Of a stretch of DNA of 63,197 bases, positions 17,694 through 25,793 are shown piece by piece. The notes below the pieces were generated by a model. It did not search any database and was not told the origin of the DNA. It was given only the letters and a program-made list of their open reading frames with translations. A program made the translations under genes and the position numbers. The DNA comes from Gammaproteobacteria bacterium (lineage in GTDB: Bacteria > Pseudomonadota > Gammaproteobacteria > Steroidobacterales > Woeseiaceae), in assembly GCA_022600955.1 (NCBI GenBank), contig JAHZJK010000018.1, forward strand, positions 1 to 63,197, written 5' to 3'. Each line of letters begins with the position of its first letter. The first letter of the stretch is position 1.

Positions 17694-19046
17694 GTGAGCA
17701 GAACAGTACCGAAAAATGATTGGCATCCCGCTAGTTGGCAAAGCAAAGACGCGCAGCAACAGGCGTCTTACCCTGACAAGGCCGCGCTTGATCGTGCGGT
17801 TGCAGATCTGAGTCGGCTACCACCGATTACGACCTCGTGGGAGGTGGACGCACTTAAGGCCCACTTCGCGAAAGCACAGCAGGGCGAAGCATTTGTGTTG
17901 CAAGGCGGAGACTGCGCCGAGACATTCGACGAGTGCACCTCTGAGAATATTGTTGCCAAACTCAAGATCCTGCTGCAGATGAGCCTGGTAATGATCTACG
18001 GCATGAAGAAACCGATCGTGCGCGTGGGGCGCATGGCCGGCCAGTATGCCAAGCCTCGTTCCGCCGACACTGAGACCCGAGACGGTACGACATTGCCCAG
18101 TTTTCGCGGCGACCTGGTAAACCGCAGCGGGTTTACAGCTGATGACCGAATTCCTGACCCGCAGATGATTCTGCGCGGCTATGAGCGTGCAGCGCTGACA
18201 TTGAATTTCGTGCGCTCGCTGATCGACGGCGGTTTTGCGGATCTGCATCACCCGGAATACTGGGATCTGGACTGGGTCGGGCATTCCTCGGCGGCCTCTG
18301 AGTATCGAAACATTGTCTCCTCGATCTCAAATTCCCTGGATTTTCTCGAGACCGTGTCCGGCCGCCAGTTCCATCGCACGCAGCGAGCGGATATTTACGC
18401 TGCTCACGAAGGTCTGCACCTGCACTACGAGCAGGCACAGACGCGCTACCTCGATCGACGCGAGCGCTGGTACAACCTGACGACGCATTTCCCCTGGATT
18501 GGCATGCGCACAGCGCAGCTTGACGGTGCCCATATTGAGTACTTCCGCGGCATCGCGAATCCGGTTGGTATCAAGATTGGCCCGGGAATGACACGCGAGT
18601 GGCTGCAAGGGCTGATTGAAGCGCTGAACCCGAACAACGAACCTGGACGCCTGACGCTTATTCATCGTTTTGGTGCGAAGAACATCGAAGAGCAGTTGCC
18701 GGAGATGATTCGTGCGGTGAAAGAGGTGGGATCGCCTGTGCTCTGGGTCTGCGACCCGATGCATGGCAACACCGAGAGTACCTCTGATGGGACGAAAACG
18801 CGCCGTTTTGAAAACGTAATGTCCGAACTTGAATCAGCCTTCAAAGTGCACGAGTCGATGGGTAGTTATCTTGGCGGCGTCCATCTTGAGCTGACCGGTG
18901 AGAATGTCACCGAATGTACTGGCGGTGCGCGGGGGCTTACTGACGCCGACCTGGCGCGTGCGTACAAGTCGACGGTAGACCCGCGGCTCAATTACGAGCA
19001 GGCAATGGAAGTTGCGATGCGTATTGCCGGACTGGATAAGGGTTGA
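17694..19046 (+). CDS. 3-deoxy-7-phosphoheptulonate (DAHP) synthase, class II
   Basis: First step of the shikimate pathway: phosphoenolpyruvate plus erythrose-4-phosphate to DAHP. It is the plant/Mycobacterium-type class II enzyme, about 450 residues. Motifs: GEAFVLQGGDCAETF (metal Cys), RVGRMAGQYAKPRS, SHAASEYR-like GHSSAASEYRN, TRAQLDGAHIEYFRG, and WVCDPMHGNT with metal ligands near the end, ECTGGARGL. There is no ATG; I prefer GTG 17694 over TTG 17670 because the latter lacks any ribosome-binding site. Feedback control by aromatic amino acids in this branch cannot be judged from sequence. Confidence 0.95.
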   Translation: MSRTVPKNDWHPASWQSKDAQQQASYPDKAALDRAVADLSRLPPITTSWEVDALKAHFAKAQQGEAFVLQGGDCAETFDECTSENIVAKLKILLQMSLVMIYGMKKPIVRVGRMAGQYAKPRSADTETRDGTTLPSFRGDLVNRSGFTADDRIPDPQMILRGYERAALTLNFVRSLIDGGFADLHHPEYWDLDWVGHSSAASEYRNIVSSISNSLDFLETVSGRQFHRTQRADIYAAHEGLHLHYEQAQTRYLDRRERWYNLTTHFPWIGMRTAQLDGAHIEYFRGIANPVGIKIGPGMTREWLQGLIEALNPNNEPGRLTLIHRFGAKNIEEQLPEMIRAVKEVGSPVLWVCDPMHGNTESTSDGTKTRRFENVMSELESAFKVHESMGSYLGGVHLELTGENVTECTGGARGLTDADLARAYKSTVDPRLNYEQAMEVAMRIAGLDKG

Positions 19047-19622
19047 TCAGGGCGGGCTTACAGTCTGTAATGCCTGCCAGGCTTCGGCGTCGCTGATTTC
19101 ACGCGTTTTGCCCGGTTTAAGACCGTCAAGAGTCCAAGGCCCGACCGCATAGCGAATCAGTCGCAGGGTCGGCAGGCCAACCGTGGCCGTCATGCGTCGT
19201 ACCTGGCGATTGCGACCTTCCGCGAGAACAACCTCAATCCAGCTATCCGGAATACTCGCTCTCTGGCGGATCGGTGGTTGCCTGTCCCACAACCCGTTCG
19301 GAGCTTCGATGCGTGATGCGGATACAGCTCGTGCCATGCCGTCTTTAAGGCGCACTCCTTTGTACAGGTCTGCGAGCTGCTGCTCGCTGACGTCGCCCTC
19401 AACCTGGGCCCAATAGACTTTCCGGACTTTACTGCTGGGTTCGCTGATTCTCGCCTGCAGGCGGCCGTTGTCGGTCAGTAACAGCAGCCCCTCACTGTCG
19501 AAGTCGAGCCGACCCGCAGGGTACACGTCCGGCGCAGCGACATAGTCCTTCAACACCGCCCGACCATCCGGGTCCCGAAACTGGCACAACACCCGAAACG
19601 GTTTATTGAGAAGAATCAGCAC
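19047..19622 (-). CDS. rluE: 23S rRNA pseudouridine(2457) synthase RluE
   Basis: Pseudouridine synthase of the RsuA/RluB/E/F family, 191 residues without an S4 domain, as in RluE. The catalytic Asp lies in [15 protein letters not shown]. The C-terminal [25 protein letters not shown] is the family signature. E. coli RluE modifies U2457 of 23S rRNA. It is divergent from icd with 62 bases between them, exactly the arrangement seen in E. coli, which supports the name. Its stop abuts that of the convergent DAHP synthase. Confidence 0.95.
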   Translation of the reverse strand: MLILLNKPFRVLCQFRDPDGRAVLKDYVAAPDVYPAGRLDFDSEGLLLLTDNGRLQARISEPSSKVRKVYWAQVEGDVSEQQLADLYKGVRLKDGMARAVSASRIEAPNGLWDRQPPIRQRASIPDSWIEVVLAEGRNRQVRRMTATVGLPTLRLIRYAVGPWTLDGLKPGKTREISDAEAWQALQTVSPP

Positions 19623-19684
19623 TTCTGGTCATCGATGCTGATCTGTACAATGCTCGCCACTCAACGTTCCTCTCTGGATTATTC

Positions 19685-21049
19685 ATGCACTACGATCATA
19701 TCAATGTACCCGCCGATGGCGAGGCAATCACGGCTAACCCCGACCATACGCTGAACGTACCGGATTTCCCGATAATCCCGTTCATCGAAGGCGATGGTAT
19801 CGGTGTTGATGTAACGCCGGTCATGCTCGACGTCGTCAATGCCGCGGTCAGCAAGGCCTATGGCGGCGACCGCGAAGTCAAATGGATGCAAGTCTACGCC
19901 GGTGCCAGGGCAACCGAGATCTACGGCAAAGAGGTCTTCTTGCCGGATGAAACACTGGATGCTTTTCAAAGGTACGTGGTTTCGATTAAAGGTCCGCTGT
20001 CAACGCCAACCGGCGGCGGCATCACATCATTGAACGTGGCGATTCGCCAGACGCTCGATCTTTACGCCTGTGTCCGTCCAATCCAGTATTTCCCTGGTGT
20101 GCAGACGCCGATGCTGCAGTCTGACCTCGTAGATATGACCGTGTTTCGCGAGAACACGGAGGACATCTACGCGGGAATCGAATATCCGACAGGGTCTGAA
20201 GAAGTGCAAAAACTCATTCACTTTTTGCAGACCGAACTCGGCGTCAACAAAATACGCTTTCCACTGAGTTCCGGAATCGGCATTAAGCCAGTATCTCGCG
20301 AAGGCTCCGAGCGGCTCATCCGCAAGGCGATAGAGCATTGCATTGAGCGCGATATGAGTTCGGTCACGCTCGTGCACAAAGGCAACATCATGAAGTTCAC
20401 CGAGGGCGCGTTCTGCCAGTGGGGTTACGAACTCGCGAAAACCGAGTTCGGCGCCAAGTTGATTGGTGACGGTCCGTGGTGTTCTTTCAATAACCCAAGA
20501 ACCGGCAACGAAATAGTTATCAAGGACGTTATCGCTGATAACTTTCTGCAGCAGATTCTTCTGCGACCGGAAGAATACGACGTCATCGCAACGTTGAACC
20601 TCAACGGCGATTACATATCAGATGCTTTGGCAGCGCAGGTCGGTGGTATCGGTATTGCACCGGGAGCCAATCTTGCAGACGCTGTTGGCGTGTTTGAGGC
20701 AACTCACGGAACCGCACCCGGGTTTGCCGGAAAGGATCGCGTCAACCCGGGCTCTTTGATTCTCTCAGCGGCCATGATGTTGCGCTACATCGGGTGGGGT
20801 GAAGCTGCCGACCTGGTTGTGAAGGGTGTCGCCAATACAATTGCGAATGGCGAGCTGACATTTGACCTCGCGCGATTACGTGAAGCGATCCACCAGCCGA
20901 AGCGCCGTGATCGGCCGCATGGCAAGACAGATGTCCAGCACGAGCTGGATCAGATGGTCCCGGGTGCAACGCTGGTTGGCACCAGCGGTTTTGGTGCCGC
21001 AGTAATTCGCCACATGGACGACGTGGAGGTTGACGACGCGGCCGACTAG
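19685..21049 (+). CDS. icd: NADP-dependent isocitrate dehydrogenase, with a C-terminal insertion
   Basis: Oxidative decarboxylation of isocitrate to 2-oxoglutarate. The 454-residue protein is longer than E. coli Icd (416). Seen: [11 protein letters not shown], the phosphorylatable Ser region and substrate Arg residues in [47 protein letters not shown], and [19 protein letters not shown]. The extra length is partly an N-terminal extension and mainly about 25 residues ([20 protein letters not shown] and following) between FDLARL and [18 protein letters not shown], where E. coli has none. The reading frame is intact through it. The AceK phosphorylation loop context appears conserved. Confidence 0.96.
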   Translation: MHYDHINVPADGEAITANPDHTLNVPDFPIIPFIEGDGIGVDVTPVMLDVVNAAVSKAYGGDREVKWMQVYAGARATEIYGKEVFLPDETLDAFQRYVVSIKGPLSTPTGGGITSLNVAIRQTLDLYACVRPIQYFPGVQTPMLQSDLVDMTVFRENTEDIYAGIEYPTGSEEVQKLIHFLQTELGVNKIRFPLSSGIGIKPVSREGSERLIRKAIEHCIERDMSSVTLVHKGNIMKFTEGAFCQWGYELAKTEFGAKLIGDGPWCSFNNPRTGNEIVIKDVIADNFLQQILLRPEEYDVIATLNLNGDYISDALAAQVGGIGIAPGANLADAVGVFEATHGTAPGFAGKDRVNPGSLILSAAMMLRYIGWGEAADLVVKGVANTIANGELTFDLARLREAIHQPKRRDRPHGKTDVQHELDQMVPGATLVGTSGFGAAVIRHMDDVEVDDAAD

Positions 21050-21063
21050 CGGCGGCATTGATC

Positions 21064-21693
21064 ATGAGCATTTTTGACAAGGAATGTCGTGAGTGTCCGC
21101 GGCTTGCAGCATTTCTGGATGACGTGAAAGAGCGTTACCCAGACTACTACTGTCGCCCGGTGCCACCGTTTGGCGCGCCTGATGCGCGCTTTCTGATCGT
21201 CGGTCTCGCGCCCGGTATGCACGGTGCGAATCGATCTGGCCGACCGTTTACCGGCGATCATGCCGGCATCTTGCTGTATCAGATGCTGCACAAATACGGA
21301 TTTAGCAGTGACGATCACTCTGAAGCCGTTGATGACGGTCTGCATCTTATCGATGCTCGAATCACCAATGCGGTCAAGTGTTTGCCACCGGACAACAAAC
21401 CGGTAGGTGCTGAAATCAATACCTGCAACAGCTTTCTCGCAAACGAGCTGCAAGCGCTCCCGCAAGGGGCTGTGGTGATGGCGCTGGGTGGAATTGCACA
21501 CCGTGCAATCATCAAAGCGCTGGCACTGCGGCAAGTGGAGTACAAATTTGCTCACGCCGCGTTACATGATCTTGGACGCTTCCGCCTGTTGGATTCGTAT
21601 CATTGCAGTCGCTACAACACCAATACGGGGAGACTGACCACGCCGATGTTTGACGCGATATTTGCAGAGGCGCGGAAGTTACTGGATAACTAG
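21064..21693 (+). CDS. Uracil-DNA glycosylase family protein (UDGb / family 5-like)
   Basis: A 209-residue DNA glycosylase. Seen: an N-terminal cysteine motif CRECPRLAAF, the family motif GLAPGMHGANRSGRPFTGDHAG, a further Cys in CNSFLANEL, and C-terminal SYHCSRYNTNTGRLT in place of the usual HPS motif. The Cys residues suggest an iron-sulfur cluster, as in families 4 and 5. It probably removes uracil or deaminated bases. Start chosen at ATG 21064; the frame opens with TTG 6 bases earlier. It lies directly upstream of uvrC, giving a two-gene repair unit. Confidence 0.9.
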   Translation: MSIFDKECRECPRLAAFLDDVKERYPDYYCRPVPPFGAPDARFLIVGLAPGMHGANRSGRPFTGDHAGILLYQMLHKYGFSSDDHSEAVDDGLHLIDARITNAVKCLPPDNKPVGAEINTCNSFLANELQALPQGAVVMALGGIAHRAIIKALALRQVEYKFAHAALHDLGRFRLLDSYHCSRYNTNTGRLTTPMFDAIFAEARKLLDN

Positions 21694-21697
21694 CGCT

Positions 21698-23533
21698 GTG
21701 AGCCTTGAAGCGCCTTTCGAGATTGAGCCGTTCCTGCGGACCTTGACGCACCGCCCGGGTGTGTATCGCATGATCGATGCAAAGCACCAGGTCATTTATG
21801 TCGGCAAGGCGCGCGATCTGAAGAAGCGCGTCTCGAGCTATTTCCGACGCCAGCATGACGCGCCAAAAACCGCTGCGATGATGCAGAAAGTTGCACGCGT
21901 TGAAGTGACTGTTGCGAATACTGAAGCAGAAGCGCTGATTCTTGAGTACAGCCTCATCAAGCAGCACAAACCCCGCTTCAATATTTTGCTGCGTGACGAC
22001 AAAAGCTACCCCTATATCTACGCATCGACCAAAAGCGCGTTTCCCAGGCTGCGTTTCCATCGCGGGCCTCGAAAAGGCAAGGGCCGGTACTTCGGCCCAT
22101 ACCCAAGTACATCTGCGGTACGGCAGACGCTCAATGAGCTGGAAAAACTGTTCCTGCTGCGCAATTGCAATGACACATTTTTTCGTAATCGTTCGCGCCC
22201 GTGTCTGCAATATCAGATCAAGCGCTGCACGGCTCCGTGCGTTGGCCTGATTAGCGAAGAGCAGTACCGCAAGGACATTGATGCGGCGGTGACGTTTCTG
22301 GAAGGAAAGAACAAGTCTGTCGTCAACACTTTCGTCGACAGAATGGAGGCCGCGTCAGGCGATCGTGACTATGAGCAGGCGGCCCGATTCAGAGACCAGA
22401 TATCAAAGCTCAAGGAAATTGAAGCCCGGCAGCTGGTAAAACGAACCGGAAGACTTGATCTCGACATTATTGGCTTTGCATCCAATAGCGCCATTCATTG
22501 CGTTACGGTCATGTTCATTCGCAATGGCTCGGTTATTGGCAGCCGTGATCATTTTCCGAAACTGGCAGGGGAGACGGATAAACAGAAGATACTGAATGCC
22601 TTTGTTGCACAGTACTACCTCGAACGGGGGGCGCCTGCAGAGATCATCCTCGAGTCGGACATCGATGACCGCGAAATCCTGCAGCGGGAGTTGTCCGATC
22701 GGGTGCATAGAAAGGTTCAAATTCGTTCGAAGGTTCGAGGTGATCGCAAGCGATGGCTGCAGATGGCGAAGACCAATGCGGAGCAGGGCCTGAATCTGAA
22801 GGTCGCCAGCAACGCGACCATTCGTCGCCAGTTCACGGCCCTCGGCGAGGCTCTCGAGCTGGATGAATCACCGCAGCGCCTGGAGTGTTTCGATATCAGT
22901 CACACCGCAGGAGAGGCTGCTGTCGCGTCTTGCGTGGTTTTCAATACAGCAGGCGCACTGAAAAGCGACTACCGCCGCTTCAACGTGACGCCTGACTCGG
23001 GGGGCGACGACTACGCGGCGATGAACGAAGCGCTGAGGCGCCGATATGAACGAGTAAAGAAAGGCGAAGTCGCCATGCCGGATGTTTTGTTTATTGACGG
23101 CGGCAAAGGACAGCTTGCAGAAGCGGTAAAAGTCCTGCGTGATCTTGAGCTGGACTGGTTGACGGTCGTCGCTGTTGCAAAAGGACCTTCTCGCAGGCCG
23201 GGCGCCGAACAGCTATTCCGGCCAGGCGAGAGTCGCGCAATGACATTGCCGCCTGACTCACCAGCATTGTTGTTGATACAGCAAATACGAGATGAGGCAC
23301 ATCGATTCGCGATAACAGGCCACCGACAGCGTCGGGCGAAAGCGCGCCGTACCTCGAAGCTGGAGCAAATCCCGGGTCTGGGGCCGAAGAAACGACGAGA
23401 GCTTCTGCGACAGTTTGGTGGCCTGCAGGGAGTTACCGGGGCAGGCGTTGATGATCTCGTTGAAGTACACGGTATTAGTCGAAAGCTGGCGGAAACCATA
23501 TACAATACGCTGCATCTCGATAAGGACTTTTAG
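21698..23533 (+). CDS. uvrC: Excinuclease ABC subunit C
   Basis: Makes both incisions of nucleotide excision repair. The protein has 611 residues from GTG 21698, four bases after the previous stop; upstream in-frame codons overlap the glycosylase gene and have no similarity. Domain order: GIY-YIG nuclease (PGVYRMIDAKHQVIYVGKARDL, residues 15-95), UVR motif around 205-240, UvrC RNase H-like nuclease (DISHTAGEAAVASCVVF, VLFIDGGKGQL), and tandem helix-hairpin-helix motifs near the C-terminus. pgsA follows after 6 bases, as in E. coli. Confidence 0.98.
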   Translation: MSLEAPFEIEPFLRTLTHRPGVYRMIDAKHQVIYVGKARDLKKRVSSYFRRQHDAPKTAAMMQKVARVEVTVANTEAEALILEYSLIKQHKPRFNILLRDDKSYPYIYASTKSAFPRLRFHRGPRKGKGRYFGPYPSTSAVRQTLNELEKLFLLRNCNDTFFRNRSRPCLQYQIKRCTAPCVGLISEEQYRKDIDAAVTFLEGKNKSVVNTFVDRMEAASGDRDYEQAARFRDQISKLKEIEARQLVKRTGRLDLDIIGFASNSAIHCVTVMFIRNGSVIGSRDHFPKLAGETDKQKILNAFVAQYYLERGAPAEIILESDIDDREILQRELSDRVHRKVQIRSKVRGDRKRWLQMAKTNAEQGLNLKVASNATIRRQFTALGEALELDESPQRLECFDISHTAGEAAVASCVVFNTAGALKSDYRRFNVTPDSGGDDYAAMNEALRRRYERVKKGEVAMPDVLFIDGGKGQLAEAVKVLRDLELDWLTVVAVAKGPSRRPGAEQLFRPGESRAMTLPPDSPALLLIQQIRDEAHRFAITGHRQRRAKARRTSKLEQIPGLGPKKRRELLRQFGGLQGVTGAGVDDLVEVHGISRKLAETIYNTLHLDKDF

Positions 23534-23539
23534 CGTTCT

Positions 23540-24115
23540 GTGAAACTGAATCTTGCAAATCTGTTAACGCTGTTTCGGATCGCGGCGATTCCCGTCGTCG
23601 TCGTTTGTTTCTACAGCTCCATGCCGCATGCGCGCCCGATCGCGGCAATACTGTTTGGTATTGCCGCGATTACAGACCTTATCGATGGCTGGGTCGCTCG
23701 CCGGTTTGGCCAAACGTCGCGATTTGGTGAGTTTCTTGACCCGGTCGCCGACAAGCTCATGGTGTCGATTGTGCTTGTCATGCTGGTGCAGGCCGAGTCG
23801 GGCTGGTTCGAAGATATTATCGCCATGATTATCATTGGCCGTGAAATCACCATTTCGGCGCTGCGAGAATGGATGGCGACCATTGGGGAGCGCGCAAACG
23901 TCAAGGTCTCGATGTCTGGCAAGATCAAAACGACCCTGCAAATGTTCGGGATCGCGTTTATGGTCTATAAGAATGACCTGTTTGGCGTGCCGATCTACGC
24001 AGTCGGCTTTGTGCTGCTGGTGCTGGCGGCGATCATGACCTTGTGGTCGATGATTATCTACCTGCGTGCTGCCTGGCCATTCATGAAGAACGATCCGGGC
24101 GAAGAAATTTCGTAA
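23540..24115 (+). CDS. pgsA: CDP-diacylglycerol-glycerol-3-phosphate 3-phosphatidyltransferase
   Basis: Inner-membrane enzyme making phosphatidylglycerophosphate, the committed step to phosphatidylglycerol and cardiolipin. It has 191 residues and starts at GTG 23540. The CDP-alcohol phosphotransferase motif is complete (DLIDGWVARRFGQTSRFGEFLDPVADK, key Asp residues), with five to six membrane helices. It is the last gene of the uvrC-pgsA unit, and tRNA-Gly follows 56 bases later, matching the E. coli order uvrC-pgsA-glyW. Confidence 0.97.
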   Translation: MKLNLANLLTLFRIAAIPVVVVCFYSSMPHARPIAAILFGIAAITDLIDGWVARRFGQTSRFGEFLDPVADKLMVSIVLVMLVQAESGWFEDIIAMIIIGREITISALREWMATIGERANVKVSMSGKIKTTLQMFGIAFMVYKNDLFGVPIYAVGFVLLVLAAIMTLWSMIIYLRAAWPFMKNDPGEEIS

Positions 24116-24132
24116 AAGTCATTGATTTAGCC

Positions 24133-24160
24133 TTGACTTCAAGCGGTCAGAGGCTAGAAT
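24133..24160 (+). promoter_or_regulatory. Sigma-70 promoter of tRNA-Gly
   Basis: TTGACT (24133-24138) and TAGAAT (24155-24160) with a 16-base spacer, then a GC-rich discriminator (CTCGCCCC) just before the tRNA. This is the layout of a stringently controlled stable-RNA promoter. Confidence 0.75.
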
Positions 24161-24171
24161 CTCGCCCCTTC

Positions 24172-24247
24172 GCGGGAATAGCTCAGTTGGTAGAGCGCAA
24201 CCTTGCCAAGGTTGAGGTCGCCAGTTCGAACCTGGTTTCCCGCTCCA
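24172..24247 (+). tRNA. tRNA-Gly(GCC)
   Basis: A 76-nt cloverleaf with encoded CCA. The acceptor stem GCGGGAA pairs with TTCCCGC; the anticodon stem CAACC/GGTTG holds loop TTGCCAA (anticodon GCC); the T arm has GTTCGAAC. It corresponds to glyW by position after pgsA. Its 3' half is the integration site of the element that follows, and it remains intact because the element supplies an identical 3' end. Confidence 0.98.
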
Positions 24248-24252
24248 AATAA
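24201..24252 (+). repeat. attL: left 52-bp attachment repeat
   Basis: Starts in the anticodon stem of tRNA-Gly and runs 5 bases beyond CCA. Identical to 33956-34007. Covering the anticodon loop is typical for tyrosine-integrase sites in tRNA genes. Confidence 0.95.
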
Positions 24253-24263
24253 AACAAAGACTT

Positions 24264-24290
24264 AGGCGATCCAATCGGGTCGCCTTTTTC
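24264..24290 (+). terminator. Rho-independent terminator after tRNA-Gly, supplied by the element
   Basis: Nine-bp stem AGGCGATCC / GGGTCGCCT with a 4-base loop and a following T run (TTTTTCTTTT). It lies inside the element, so the element replaces the tRNA terminator that now stands beyond attR. Confidence 0.8.
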
Positions 24291-24295
24291 TTTTG

Positions 24296-24352
24296 TACGG
24301 TACTGGTACGGTAATCGGAATCTGGACCAATTCAAACTTGTGGAATACGGTA
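24296..24352 (+). repeat. Three TACGGTA heptamers beside attL
   Basis: TACGGTA occurs at 24296-24302, 24307-24313 and 24346-24352; the last two extend to TACGGTAATC. The same heptamer occurs twice at the other end of the element in the same orientation, and TTGTACGGTACT is shared by both ends. Probably arm-type sites for integrase or excisionase (inference). Confidence 0.6.
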
Positions 24353-24419
24353 ATCCGAGCTGGCGCGCTATTTGCGCGGCGCGCGGCGTCTAACCACAAC
24401 GTTTGATAAGGAGTTCCAC

Positions 24420-24710
24420 ATGGCTACCGATGACGTCCAGAACATACGCCTGGCTGTACGAGCAGCTCTGCCTACCGTAATTCGAGATCACCTCGCCTTT
24501 ACCGATCAACTGGATGAGTTCCTTGAGCGAGCCGCGGCGATTGCTGACGTCCTAATGGGCGCCGGCGGTGGAACTGGAAGCTCATTCATTCACGAACTAG
24601 ACGCCAGCACGGTGTATACCTTGTGCCACGGCCTATACACAGACAGCAAGAGAATGCGCGTTCTCTCTAGAGAGTGGTCGGATTCGCGACTAGCAGAATT
24701 CCACCAATGA
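24420..24710 (+). CDS. Element cargo protein of unknown function
   Basis: A 96-residue protein. The start ATG 24420 is supported by AAGGAG six bases upstream; an in-frame start further upstream is not. It is predicted to be mainly helical (IRLAVRAALPTVIRDHLAFTDQLDEFLERAAAIADVLMG), then GAGGGTGSSFIHELDASTVYTLCHGLYTD. No signal peptide or membrane helix. I do not recognise the family. It is the first gene inside the left end and is oriented opposite to the phage-like module, which suggests independent expression. Confidence 0.7.
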   Translation: MATDDVQNIRLAVRAALPTVIRDHLAFTDQLDEFLERAAAIADVLMGAGGGTGSSFIHELDASTVYTLCHGLYTDSKRMRVLSREWSDSRLAEFHQ

Positions 24711-24874
24711 GCGGTGTCCGATGAAGGCTAAAGGAGGCACGCCGAGCAACGAAACCAACGGCGTGATGCTTAACTCCAAACATTGGTCGATGTGCAAAAG
24801 ACGCCGTATGTGGGTTCAAAAGGACATTGAATAGTACTAGTCTGTGATCTCCAGACAAATATGTGGGCTAAGAA

Positions 24875-25762
24875 ATGGACGACGATGTCGAATTAGCAGA
24901 TTTGAAGAGGCGTCTCGAGAATGCTGTCGAGGCTGCTGAAAATCTAACAAGTGAACTCACAGAGCAAGCTGGCAAACAGTCCACGCTAATCGCCGAGCTT
25001 CAGTCAGCGGTAGCTGCAGCTGCGGATAGTGCGGCATCAGTATCGGAGACCAAAGGGGCCGCGTCGACCGCCGCTGCGGACATTTCACTAATGAAAAACG
25101 CCGCGTTAGTAGACATCGAGACTGTCAACCGAGTGGCCCATGCTGCCGCGAATGCGGAGGAAGATGTTACCGAGGCTGGTAGGAAGCTTGCAGAGACGGT
25201 GGGGGTTGCCTCTGATCTAGCGAAGGAAGTAACGGCACTGCTTCCTGGCGCGACAAGTGCCGGGCTGGCGGCGGCTTTCAGGGAGCGCAAGCTTGATTTT
25301 AGAATGCCCAAGAGTATATGGGCCGGAGTGTTCATATTATCGATGTTGGCGTTGTTTGCGATCGCATATGTCGACCCCGTGACACTCGAGCGCGGCACGT
25401 TGATGACAACTGGGGACCTATTCGAAGCCGTACTGCGCCGCATTCCATTTTTATTGCCCGTAGTTTGGCTGGCGATATACGCTAGCACACGAAATAGTCA
25501 AGCTTTGCGGCTTGAAGAGGAATACGCCCACAAAGAGACGGTAGCCAAATCATTCAAGGGATACAAACAACAAATAGAGGAAACTGAGGGTGGTGGTCCT
25601 GGAGAGGAGAACGGGGAGTCGATGAAAAAACTCGTAGAGCTTTCACTGGATGTCCTCGCTCGCCATCCTAGCCGAATCTATGAGTCGAAGCAGGAAGATA
25701 TCAGTCCCGTTGGATCGTTTTTCGAAAGATTCAAGGGTCGCGGTGACGACGAACAAAATTAA
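24875..25762 (+). CDS. Coiled-coil, two-helix membrane protein (element cargo)
   Basis: A 295-residue protein. Residues 1-130 are a long alanine- and glutamate-rich coiled coil. Two membrane helices follow (about 148-167, WAGVFILSMLALFAIAYV, and about 188-206, IPFLLPVVWLAIYAS). The cytoplasmic tail begins with RLEEEYAHKETVAKSFKGYKQQI, a motif I associate with uncharacterised membrane proteins found on mobile elements and in defence neighbourhoods, although I cannot name a family. The role is unknown; as satellite cargo, superinfection exclusion or abortive infection are possible. It is convergent with the tape-measure gene 31 bases away. Confidence 0.75.
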   Translation: MDDDVELADLKRRLENAVEAAENLTSELTEQAGKQSTLIAELQSAVAAAADSAASVSETKGAASTAAADISLMKNAALVDIETVNRVAHAAANAEEDVTEAGRKLAETVGVASDLAKEVTALLPGATSAGLAAAFRERKLDFRMPKSIWAGVFILSMLALFAIAYVDPVTLERGTLMTTGDLFEAVLRRIPFLLPVVWLAIYASTRNSQALRLEEEYAHKETVAKSFKGYKQQIEETEGGGPGEENGESMKKLVELSLDVLARHPSRIYESKQEDISPVGSFFERFKGRGDDEQN

Positions 25763-25793
25763 TTGGTCCGAGGAGTGTTTGTCCTTAGTTAGC

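Noticed and set aside
24721..24834. A 37-codon plus-strand ORF between the two cargo genes
   Set aside because: It has no ribosome-binding site, no family resemblance and low complexity; chance is likely.
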